Part shown: piece by piece, positions 1-5,564 of the stretch | How positions within the stretch are numbered: the stretch's first letter is position 1 | Layout of the letters: every line of letters starts with the position of its first letter | Origin: Pusillimonas sp. UBA6240 | GTDB lineage: Bacteria > Pseudomonadota > Gammaproteobacteria > Burkholderiales > Burkholderiaceae_B | NCBI GenBank assembly: GCA_002441445.1 | Contig: DJWC01000139.1 | Span: 1-6,912, forward strand | Reading direction: 5' to 3' | DNA: 6,912 nucleotides | Position numbers and translations under genes: made by a program | The notes under the pieces: model-generated | Database searches by the model: none | What the model was told of the DNA's origin: nothing | The model's input: only the letters and a program-made list of their open reading frames with translations

Positions 1-634
1 TGCCTTCCTGCAGGATGACGATCTTGTCGGACATGGTCATGGCCTCTATCTGGTCGTGCGTAACGTAGATCACCGTGCCCTTTACCTTTTTGAAAAGCAG
101 CCGCAGCTCGCCGCGGGTCTTGTCGCGCAGCTTGGCGTCCAGGTTGCTCAGCGGCTCGTCAAACAGGAAAACTTGCGGCTGGCGCACAATGGCGCGGCCC
201 ATGGCCACGCGCTGGCGCTGGCCGCCGGACAGCTGCCGCGGCTGGCGCTCCAGCAGATGCGATAGTTCCAGTATCTGCGCCGCGTTCTCGACCCGGCGCT
301 GGATTTCCTGCTTGCTGAACTTGCGTATCTTCAAGCCATAGGCCATGTTCTGGAAGACCGTCATGTGCGGGTACAAGGCATAGTTCTGGAACACCATGGC
401 AATGTCGCGTTCGGCGGGTTCCAGGTCGTTGACGACTTTGCCGTCGATGGCGATCTCGCCTTCCGTGATGCTTTCCAGGCCCGCAACCATGCGCATCAAG
501 GTCGATTTGCCGCAGCCGGAGGGCCCGACGATGACGATGAATTCGCCGTCGGCGACGTCCATGGTGATGCCATGGATGACCGCGACGCCGCCCGCATAGG
601 TTTTTTTTACGTTGCGAAAGCTGAGAGTAGCCAT
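1..634 (-). CDS. ugpC: UgpC, ATP-binding subunit of the sn-glycerol-3-phosphate ABC transporter (partial, C-terminus beyond window)
   Basis: This is the cytoplasmic ATPase that drives glycerol-3-phosphate import through UgpA/UgpE. The 211 visible residues begin MATLSFRNVKKTYAGG and form a complete nucleotide-binding domain. Seen in order are Walker A GPSGCGKST (37-45), Q-loop glutamine 83 in VFQNYALYPHM, signature LSGGQ (135-139), Walker B VFLFDEP (155-161, catalytic Glu160), D-loop SNLD (163-166) and switch His193 in THD. The gene runs off the left edge, so the C-terminal regulatory/OB-type domain expected for this family (about 360 residues in total) is missing. Identity as UgpC rather than a MalK-like sugar ATPase (the same subfamily) rests on its place as the last visible gene of ugpBAE, 49 nt after ugpE. 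No strong Shine-Dalgarno precedes the ATG; only a GGAA lies about 6 nt upstream. An eight-A run spans codons 9-12. Confidence 0.93.
   Translation of the reverse strand, partial: MATLSFRNVKKTYAGGVAVIHGITMDVADGEFIVIVGPSGCGKSTLMRMVAGLESITEGEIAIDGKVVNDLEPAERDIAMVFQNYALYPHMTVFQNMAYGLKIRKFSKQEIQRRVENAAQILELSHLLERQPRQLSGGQRQRVAMGRAIVRQPQVFLFDEPLSNLDAKLRDKTRGELRLLFKKVKGTVIYVTHDQIEAMTMSDKIVILQEG
601..608 (-). repeat. Homopolymer run of eight A (coding strand) near the 5' end of ugpC
   Basis: The plus strand reads eight T in a row, which is eight A in the ugpC coding strand across Val9-Lys10-Lys11-Thr12. It is the longest single-base run I noticed in this GC-rich window. Runs of this length can cause slippage in replication or transcription. 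The reading frame here is intact. Confidence 0.9.
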
Positions 635-683
635 GTGATTTTCCGGGATTTTGTTTCTTGCGGCAGGCCGTCGTGGGGCAGTG

Positions 684-1526
684 TCATTTTTCCGAATCCA
701 CCAAGCCCTTGACGAACCATTTCTGCATCAGGACGACGACGGCGACGGGCGGAATCATGGCCAGCAGCGCCGTGGCCATCACCAGATTCCATTCCGTCAC
801 GGCATCGCCGCCGGCGATCATGCGCCGTATGCCTATGACCACCGGATACATGTTTTCCTGGGTGGTGATGATCAGCGGCCATAAATACTGGTTCCAACCG
901 TAAATGAACTGGATGACGAACAAAGCGGCGATGCTGGTGCGCGACAAGGGCAGCAGCACGTCCTTGAAGAAACGCATGGGCCCGGCGCCGTCCATGCGCG
1001 CCGCTTCCACCAGCTCGTCGGGGACCGTCAGGAAGAACTGCCGGAACAAAAAGGTGGCGGTGGCCGAAGCGATCAGGGGCAAGGTCAGGCCCGCATAGCT
1101 GTTCAGCATGCCTAGGTCGGAGACGACCTTGTAGGTGGGCGCGATCCGCACTTCCACCGGCAGCATCAGGGTGACGAAGATCATCCAGAAGAAAAACATG
1201 CGGAAACGGAAGCGGAAGTACACCACGGCGAAAGCGGACAGCATCGATATGGCGATCTTGCCGATGGCGATGACCAGCGCCATGACGGTGCTGACCCACA
1301 TCATGCGCGCCACCGGCGGCGTGTTGGCCGCATCGCCCACCAGCACGGCGCGATAGTTTTCCAGGAAGTGGCTGCCCGGCAGCAGCGACATGGGCGCGCG
1401 CGCCACTTCCTGCGTCGTCTGTGTGGAAGCGACGAAAGTCACATAGAGGGGGAAGGCGATCAGCGCGACGCCCAATATCAGCACCAGGTGCGTGACGATA
1501 TCCAGAATGGGTCGGCGTTCTATCAT
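684..1526 (-). CDS. ugpE: UgpE, inner-membrane permease subunit of the glycerol-3-phosphate ABC transporter
   Basis: UgpE is one of the two transmembrane subunits that pair with UgpA to form the import channel for sn-glycerol-3-phosphate. At 280 residues it is almost the same length as E. coli UgpE (281), and several blocks look nearly identical by eye. These are FFFWMIF-TLMLPVEVRI (111-128), SYAGLTLPLIASATATFLFRQFF (143-165), IYGWNQYLWPL (208-218) and the C-terminus GLVDSEK. The EAA loop that docks on the ATPase is EAARMDGAGPMRFFKDVLLPL (174-194). Hydrophobic segments near 13-33, 78-102, 111-131, 145-165, 197-218 and 249-268 fit six membrane spans. The start at 1526 is supported by AGAGG at 1533-1537, six nt upstream. 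It lies 52 nt after ugpA and 49 nt before ugpC, in the same operon. A large shadow frame inside it is not a gene. Confidence 0.96.
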   Translation of the reverse strand: MIERRPILDIVTHLVLILGVALIAFPLYVTFVASTQTTQEVARAPMSLLPGSHFLENYRAVLVGDAANTPPVARMMWVSTVMALVIAIGKIAISMLSAFAVVYFRFRFRMFFFWMIFVTLMLPVEVRIAPTYKVVSDLGMLNSYAGLTLPLIASATATFLFRQFFLTVPDELVEAARMDGAGPMRFFKDVLLPLSRTSIAALFVIQFIYGWNQYLWPLIITTQENMYPVVIGIRRMIAGGDAVTEWNLVMATALLAMIPPVAVVVLMQKWFVKGLVDSEK

Positions 1527-1546
1527 GGTTGGCCTCTGGGCTGCAT
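1523..1546 (-). other. Seven-codon mini-ORF whose stop overlaps the ugpE start (ATGA)
   Basis: In the ugpA-ugpE gap, an ATG at 1546 opens the reading MQPRGQP and stops at a TGA sharing bases with the ugpE ATG. The AGAGG proposed as the ugpE ribosome-binding site lies inside it. This could support translational coupling but may be chance. No Shine-Dalgarno was found for the mini-ORF itself. Confidence 0.15.
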
Positions 1547-1578
1547 GGCGCTGCGCTGGCGCGCGCGCATCATCAATA

Positions 1579-2460
1579 TCAGTAATTGACCCTGCGGTCG
1601 ATATAGCGGAACTGGATGACCGTCAGGGCGACGACGATGAGCATCAGAACCACGGACTGGGCGGCGGACGAGCCTATGTCCAGGCCCTTGAAGCCCGCGT
1701 TATAGACTTTGTATACCAATATGGACGTGCTGGTGCCCGGCCCGCCTTGCGTAACGATGTCGATGATCGCGAAGGTATCGAAGAAGGCGTAGATGACGTT
1801 GATCACCAGCAGAAAGAATGTGGTGGGCGAAAGCAGCGGGAAGACGATGGTCCAGAAGCGCCGCGCCGGGCTGGCGCCGTCGATGGCGGCCGCCTCGATC
1901 AGGGACCGGGGTATGGACTGCAGGCCCGCCAGAAAAAACAGAAAGTTGTAGGAAATCTGTTTCCAGACCGAAGCCAGGACGACCAGTATCATGGCATCGT
2001 CGCCGTCCAGGCGCGGGTTCCATGAAAGGCCGGCTTCCAGCATATAGACGGCCAGGATGCCGACTGAAGGCGAAAACAGGAACAGCCAGAGCACGCCGGC
2101 GACCGCCGTGGCCACGGCGTAGGGCCAGATCAGCAGCGTCTTGTATACCGCGGCGCCTTTTATCACGCGGTCCGCCATGACCGCCAGCAGCAGGGAAATG
2201 CCCAGGCCCAGCACGGCGACCAGGATAGAAAAAATCGCCGTGACCTTGAATGACTGGATGTAATCGGGATCGGAAAACAACTCGGCGAAATTGGCCAGGC
2301 CGACGAACTGGGACGACAGGCCGAACGGGTCTTCGAGCCGGAACGACTGCCACATGGCCTGCCCCGCGGGCAGGAAAAAGAAGACGATGGTGATCGCCAA
2401 CTGCGGGGCCAGCAGCAGATAGGGCAGGGTCTTGTGGCTGAAGACTACGCGTTTTTCCAT
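1579..2460 (-). CDS. ugpA: UgpA, inner-membrane permease subunit of the glycerol-3-phosphate ABC transporter
   Basis: UgpA is the partner of UgpE in the membrane channel. It has 293 residues (E. coli UgpA is 295). The start FSHKTLPYLLLAPQLAITIVFFFLPAGQA (7-35) is the first span and is typical of MalF/UgpA-type permeases. Further hydrophobic segments lie near 71-96, 107-129, 157-180, 204-228 and 264-284. The ATPase-coupling EAA loop is EAAAIDGASPARRFWTIVFPLL (189-210). FDTFAIIDIVTQGGPGTSTSILVYKVYNAGF (227-257) is a block characteristic of UgpA, and the protein ends QFRYIDRRVNY like its homologues. The ATG at 2460 is the family-consistent start, but no recognisable Shine-Dalgarno precedes it. 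The gene follows ugpB after 80 nt containing a strong terminator-like hairpin, so its expression probably depends on read-through. Confidence 0.96.
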   Translation of the reverse strand: MEKRVVFSHKTLPYLLLAPQLAITIVFFFLPAGQAMWQSFRLEDPFGLSSQFVGLANFAELFSDPDYIQSFKVTAIFSILVAVLGLGISLLLAVMADRVIKGAAVYKTLLIWPYAVATAVAGVLWLFLFSPSVGILAVYMLEAGLSWNPRLDGDDAMILVVLASVWKQISYNFLFFLAGLQSIPRSLIEAAAIDGASPARRFWTIVFPLLSPTTFFLLVINVIYAFFDTFAIIDIVTQGGPGTSTSILVYKVYNAGFKGLDIGSSAAQSVVLMLIVVALTVIQFRYIDRRVNY

Positions 2461-2474
2461 GGGAAGACATCAGT

Positions 2475-2518
2475 AAAAAACCGTGAGCAATCGCTGCAAG
2501 CCAGCCGATTGCCCACGG
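2475..2518 (-). terminator. Intrinsic terminator/attenuator between ugpB and ugpA
   Basis: Read on the minus strand, the arm CCGTGGGCAATCG (2518-2506) pairs with CGATTGCTCACGG (2493-2481) over 13 bp with a single G-U pair. Three more base pairs (CTG/CAG) can form inside the 12-nt loop. The stem is followed immediately by six T (2480-2475), which is the full signature of a Rho-independent terminator. It begins 22 nt after the ugpB stop, and the next operon gene starts 14 nt after the T run. Because ugpA, ugpE and ugpC follow on the same strand, it probably terminates only part of the transcripts and protects the ugpB message end. The likely effect is more binding protein than permease. Confidence 0.85.
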
Positions 2519-2540
2519 CGGAAGATCGATCGGCAGGCCC

Positions 2541-3848
2541 CTACTTGACGCTTTTCTCGAAGCGCTCCAGCAGCTCGTTGCCGCGCTTGACCATGTTCTT
2601 CAGGCCGGCTTCGGGCGCCACCTTGCCGGAGAAGATTTGTTCCATTTCGCCGTCTTCGATGTCGCGGATCTGCGGCAGATAGCCCAAGCGCACGCCGCGG
2701 GAATTTTTGGTGGTGTCGGCATCGAGCTGTTTGACGGCGATCTCGGTGCCGGGATTCTTGTCGTAGAAGCCCGACTTCCTGGTGAGCTCGTAGCCGGCCT
2801 TGGTGACCGGCACATAGCCGGTGCCCTGGTGCCATTCAGCGGCCTTTTCGGGGCTGGAGATGAATTTGAAGAACTTGGTCACGCCCTTGTAGACTTCGGG
2901 GCTTTTCTTGGCGAACACCCACAGCGAAGCGCCGCCGATGATGGTGTTCTGCGGCGCGCCCTTGACGTCGGCGTAATAGGGCAGGGTGGAGGTGCCGAAC
3001 TCGAAGTTGCCGGTCTTGATGATGTTGGCGCGGTTGCCGCTGGATCCGGTGAACATGCCGCATTTGCCCGAGGTGAAGAGGCCGCCGGAAGCGTCGCCGC
3101 GCCCGCCGTAGGTGAAAGTACCTTCCTTGGACATGTTGGCCAGGAAAGTCATGTGCCGCACGAACAGCGGTTTGTCGATTTCCAGGCGCGCGCCCAGCCC
3201 GCCGAAGCCGTTATCCAGGGACGCGTAAGGGGTGTTGTGCCAGGCGGCGAAGGTTTCAAGCTGCACCCACGATGGCCAGGAGGTGGTGTAGCCGCACTCC
3301 ATGCCGGCGGCGCGCAGCTTCCTGCCGGCCTCGGCGACTTCTTCCCAGGTCTTGGGCGGCTTGTCGGCATCCAGGCCGGCTTTCTTGAAAGCGTCCTTGT
3401 TGTAGTAGAAGACCGGCGTGGAGCTGTTGAAGGGCATGGATACCAGCTTGCCGTCCGGCGCGGAGTAATACCCCGCCACCGCGCCGATGAAATCGGCGGG
3501 GTTGATCGGGTCGCCGACTTTTTCGGACATTTCCTGCACCGGCTGCACGGCGCCCTTGGCGTACATCATGGTGGCGGTGCCGACCTCGAAGACCTGCAGG
3601 ATGTCCGGCGCGTTGCCCGCTCTGAAGGCCGCGATGCCCGCGTTCATGGATTCGCCGTAAGCGCCTTTGTAGATGGCATGCACGACATAGTCGGACTGGC
3701 TTTTGTTGAATTCGTTCACCAGCGCGTTCACGCGCTCTCCGAGGGCTCCCTGCATGGAATGCCAGAAATTGATGTCGGTGGCGGCATGGGCCGCGCCCAT
3801 GCCCGCAAGGGCGCCTGCAATAGAGAATGCAAAAAGTGTTGCTCGCAT
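2541..3848 (-). CDS. ugpB: UgpB, periplasmic sn-glycerol-3-phosphate-binding protein
   Basis: UgpB captures sn-glycerol-3-phosphate (and probably glycerophosphodiesters) in the periplasm and hands it to UgpAE. Its 435 residues begin with a Sec signal peptide, with predicted cleavage after AHA at residue 22. Blocks nearly identical to E. coli UgpB (438 residues) include GIAAFRAGNAPDILQVFEVGTATMM (71-95), FNSSTPVFYYNKDAFKKAGLD (140-160), NTIIGGASLWV (301-311), EWHQGTGYVPVTKAGYELTR (338-357) and the C-terminal RGNELLERFEKS. Aligned by eye to the E. coli protein, residues I recall as ligand contacts are all kept: Tyr64, Glu88, Ser143, Trp191, Tyr345 and Arg395. The start is fixed by AGGAGA (3855-3860) six nt upstream and by the signal peptide. 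It is the first gene of the operon, behind a Pho box. The long open frames antisense to it are codon-bias shadows. Confidence 0.97.
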   Translation of the reverse strand: MRATLFAFSIAGALAGMGAAHAATDINFWHSMQGALGERVNALVNEFNKSQSDYVVHAIYKGAYGESMNAGIAAFRAGNAPDILQVFEVGTATMMYAKGAVQPVQEMSEKVGDPINPADFIGAVAGYYSAPDGKLVSMPFNSSTPVFYYNKDAFKKAGLDADKPPKTWEEVAEAGRKLRAAGMECGYTTSWPSWVQLETFAAWHNTPYASLDNGFGGLGARLEIDKPLFVRHMTFLANMSKEGTFTYGGRGDASGGLFTSGKCGMFTGSSGNRANIIKTGNFEFGTSTLPYYADVKGAPQNTIIGGASLWVFAKKSPEVYKGVTKFFKFISSPEKAAEWHQGTGYVPVTKAGYELTRKSGFYDKNPGTEIAVKQLDADTTKNSRGVRLGYLPQIRDIEDGEMEQIFSGKVAPEAGLKNMVKRGNELLERFEKSVK

Positions 3849-3917
3849 GGATGTTCTCCTGGTGGGTTGCCGGTGGGGCGAGGTTGCCGTGCGGATGTTT
3901 TGCCGTACTGGTGTTGT

Positions 3918-3923
3918 AGTTTA
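3918..3923 (-). promoter_or_regulatory. Candidate -10 element of the PhoB-dependent ugpB promoter
   Basis: The minus strand reads TAAACT (4/6 to TATAAT), starting 10 nt after the end of the Pho box. That is the spacing expected when PhoB replaces a -35 element. Transcription would start near 3911, giving a leader of about 60 nt. The hexamer is weak, and an overlapping TACAAC is another candidate. Confidence 0.4.
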
Positions 3924-3933
3924 TTGCGGGTCT

Positions 3934-3951
3934 ATGACATGGACATGACTG
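3934..3951 (-). promoter_or_regulatory. Pho box (PhoB-binding site) upstream of ugpB
   Basis: The minus strand reads CAGTCAT, four nt (GTCC), then ATGTCAT: two direct 7-mers at an exact 11-nt period. Each matches CTGTCAT at 6 of 7 positions. Seven plus four plus seven is the established Pho-box layout. The site ends about 85 nt before the ugpB ATG. E. coli ugpB is a known member of the Pho regulon, so gene and site agree. The four-nt spacer is less A/T-rich than consensus. Confidence 0.75.
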
Positions 3952-3960
3952 TAACGACTT

Positions 3961-3972
3961 CTGGGCGCCCAG
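3961..3972. repeat. Perfect 12-bp palindrome between the divergent ugpB and proC genes
   Basis: CTGGGCGCCCAG is its own reverse complement. It lies 9 bp upstream of the Pho box and about 40 bp before the proC -10-like sequence. It could be an operator half-site pair or a chance GC-rich palindrome. I recognise no specific regulator for it. Confidence 0.5.
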
Positions 3973-4012
3973 GTCAATGGCCGCGCGGACGGCATGGCGG
4001 CGGCGAAAATCG

Positions 4013-4018
4013 TACAAT
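4013..4018 (+). promoter_or_regulatory. Candidate -10 element for proC
   Basis: TACAAT matches the sigma-70 -10 consensus at 5 of 6 positions and ends 8 nt before the proC ATG at 4027. If used, transcription would begin at or just before that ATG, giving a nearly leaderless message. No good -35 hexamer is seen 16-18 nt upstream, so the call is weak. Confidence 0.3.
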
Positions 4019-4026
4019 ACCGGGCT

Positions 4027-4860
4027 ATGAATAAAGAACTGACTATCGCATTCATCGGCGGGGGCAACATGGCCAGCGCCCTGGCCTCCGGCCTCATCGG
4101 CAAGCGCTGCGGCGCGCACGACGTGCATGTCGTGGACGTCCATCAGCCCACGCTGGACCGCTGGGCGGAACAGGGCGTGTCCGTCGCCGCCCAGGCCGGG
4201 CCCGCCCTGTCCGAGCACCGGGTATGGATTTTCGCGGTCAAGCCGCAGTACCTGAAGCAGGCGGTGGAAAGCTGCCGCCCCTATCTGCGGGCCGACACGC
4301 TGGTCATCAGCATCGCCGCCGGCATTTCCGCCCAGACCCTGGCCCGGTGGCTGGGCGACGAAGAGCGGCCCTGGACGCGGCTGGTACGCTGCATGCCCAA
4401 CACCCCCGCGCTGGTGGCGGCGGGCGCCAGCGGCCTGATGGCGCTGGAAGGCGTTTCCCAGGACGACCGGGGCGTCGCGCAGCAACTCATGAAGGCGGTG
4501 GGCGAGGTCGTCTGGGTCGATGACGACGCCGGCATCGACGCCGTCACCGCCCTGTCGGGCAGCGGCCCCGCCTATGTGTTCCTTTTCATCGAAGCCCTGA
4601 TCAAGGGGGGCATCAAGCACGGCCTGAGCGACGACCAGGCGCGCACCCTGGCCCTGGCCACTCTGGCGGGGGCGACGCAATTGGCGGCCCTGTCCCACGA
4701 AAGCTTGGAAGTGCTGCGCGAACGCGTCACCTCCAAGGGGGGCACCACCGCGGCCGCCCTGCAGGTGCTGCAAAGCCAGGGTTTTCCCGACATCGTACAG
4801 CACGCAATGGACGCCGCCCGCGAGCGCGCCGCCCAGCTATCCGCCGAGTTCGCCGAATGA
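4027..4860 (+). CDS. proC: ProC, pyrroline-5-carboxylate reductase
   Basis: ProC is the cytoplasmic enzyme that reduces 1-pyrroline-5-carboxylate to L-proline with NAD(P)H, the last step of proline synthesis. At 277 residues it is close to E. coli ProC (269). The Rossmann nucleotide-binding motif is FIGGGNMA (9-16). It is followed by FAVKPQ (69-74), SIAAG (95-99), RCMPNTPALV (121-130), ALSGSGPAYVF (175-185) and the C-terminal family signature VTSKGGTTAAALQVL (234-248), in which Lys replaces the common Pro of VTSPGGTT. I chose the ATG at 4027 because it leaves the usual short lead before the Rossmann motif. An in-frame ATG at 3994 would add 11 residues. Neither has a clear Shine-Dalgarno. It overlaps the next gene by ATGA, indicating a two-gene unit with translational coupling. 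Confidence 0.96.
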   Translation: MNKELTIAFIGGGNMASALASGLIGKRCGAHDVHVVDVHQPTLDRWAEQGVSVAAQAGPALSEHRVWIFAVKPQYLKQAVESCRPYLRADTLVISIAAGISAQTLARWLGDEERPWTRLVRCMPNTPALVAAGASGLMALEGVSQDDRGVAQQLMKAVGEVVWVDDDAGIDAVTALSGSGPAYVFLFIEALIKGGIKHGLSDDQARTLALATLAGATQLAALSHESLEVLRERVTSKGGTTAAALQVLQSQGFPDIVQHAMDAARERAAQLSAEFAE

Positions 4861-5408
4861 CTTCACCCAAACCCGTTTTCGCACCCATGACCCCCTTGCA
4901 GTTCTGGGTGGCGGTAGCCGCCATGGGCATCATCGTGGTCGGATCCAACATATTGGTGCAGTATCCCATCAACCGCTGGCTGACCTGGGGCGCAATTTCC
5001 TACCCCGTCGCCTTCCTGGTGGCCGATCTGCTGAACCGCCGCTTCGGCCCCCGGGCCGCCCGCAAGGTGGCCTATATCGGCTTCATCCTGGCCCTGGCGG
5101 TTTCGGTATGGGTGGCCACGCCCCGCATCGCCCTGGCTTCGGGGCTGGCTTTCCTGTGCGCCCAATTGGTCGACATACATGTTTTCGACCGCTTGCGCCA
5201 TCAGCACTGGTGGCGCGCGCCCTTGCTGGGCGGTGTGGCCGGGGCTACGCTGGACACCTTCGTATTCTTCAGCGTGGCCTTCGCCGGCACCGGCGTGCCC
5301 TGGCCCTCGCTGCTGGTGGGCGACCTGGCCGTCAAGCTGGCCGTCAACGCCGTCATGCTGGCGCCCTTCAGGGCATTGATGTGGAACCTGGCAAAACCCG
5401 CTGCGTAA
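4857..5408 (+). CDS. yhhQ: VUT/YhhQ-family queuosine-precursor transporter
   Basis: This is a small inner-membrane protein of 183 residues, of the family whose E. coli member YhhQ imports queuosine precursors (preQ0/preQ1) used to modify tRNA wobble bases. Conserved pieces are SNILVQYPI (30-38), TWGAISYP (43-50), FLVADLLNRRFG (53-64), QLVDIHVFDRLR (103-114) and TLDTFVFFSVAF (131-142), all with close counterparts in YhhQ. About six hydrophobic segments are visible (near 15-35, 47-60, 72-87, 94-107, 124-142 and 152-171). It is shorter than E. coli YhhQ (221 residues); the missing length is mainly between the second and third conserved blocks and at the tail. Its ATG overlaps the proC stop as ATGA, and a second ATG at 4887 is an alternative. 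The transporter role is inferred from the family, and the exact substrate is not shown by sequence. Confidence 0.88.
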   Translation: MTSPKPVFAPMTPLQFWVAVAAMGIIVVGSNILVQYPINRWLTWGAISYPVAFLVADLLNRRFGPRAARKVAYIGFILALAVSVWVATPRIALASGLAFLCAQLVDIHVFDRLRHQHWWRAPLLGGVAGATLDTFVFFSVAFAGTGVPWPSLLVGDLAVKLAVNAVMLAPFRALMWNLAKPAA

Positions 5409-5421
5409 GGGCTTATCCGTA

Positions 5422-5450
5422 GTGACAGTACCTTCCTGAGTCGTCAGAAT
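5422..5450 (+). promoter_or_regulatory. Candidate sigma-70-like promoter for the branched-chain amino-acid binding-protein gene
   Basis: GTGACA (5422-5427; 5/6 to TTGACA) and CAGAAT (5445-5450; 4/6 to TATAAT) are separated by 17 nt, the optimal spacing. Transcription would begin near 5457, giving a leader of about 108 nt. No convincing terminator for the proC-yhhQ unit is seen in the 156-nt gap, so read-through from upstream is also possible. Confidence 0.3.
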
Positions 5451-5485
5451 ACGCTGGCCGTTCCTGGCGGAAGCTAACAACAATG

Positions 5486-5543
5486 GCTTGCCGTAACAAA
5501 GCAATACAGGTCGTCCGCAACATGGATGCCCTCTACGGCAAGC
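5486..5543 (+). repeat. 10-bp inverted repeat in the leader of the binding-protein gene
   Basis: GCTTGCCGTA (5486-5495) and its perfect reverse complement TACGGCAAGC (5534-5543) are separated by 38 nt. The right arm ends 22 nt before the ATG at 5565, just ahead of the GGAGA ribosome-binding site. In RNA the arms could form a stem closing a large loop; in DNA they could be paired operator sites. Confidence 0.5.
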
Positions 5544-5564
5544 GCAACTGGAGATCAAGCAGGT

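Noticed and set aside
607..1299. A 230-codon minus-strand frame overlapping ugpE in a different frame.
   Set aside because: The product is His/Arg-rich and unlike any family I know, while the ugpE frame matches homologues along its entire length.
1547..1578. GC-rich GCGC-repetitive stretch between ugpA and ugpE as a hairpin or terminator.
   Set aside because: Only short ambiguous 4-5-bp pairings and no T run; consistent with base composition alone.
2637..4034. A 465-codon plus-strand open frame antisense to ugpB.
   Set aside because: It is entirely antisense to a gene with clear family identity, its product is repetitive and Gly/Ala/His-rich without a recognisable domain, and such frames arise from GC-rich third codon positions.
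3256..4803. A 515-codon minus-strand open frame spanning antisense proC, the intergenic region and ugpB in another frame.
   Set aside because: It crosses two well-supported genes and their promoters. The product is Arg/Gly/Gln-rich low-complexity sequence with no domain, so it is a codon-bias artefact.
5409..5480. Possible intrinsic terminator after the YhhQ-family gene (CTGA/TCAG and TTCC/GGAA arms).
   Set aside because: The stems are only 4 bp with no T run; too weak to call.
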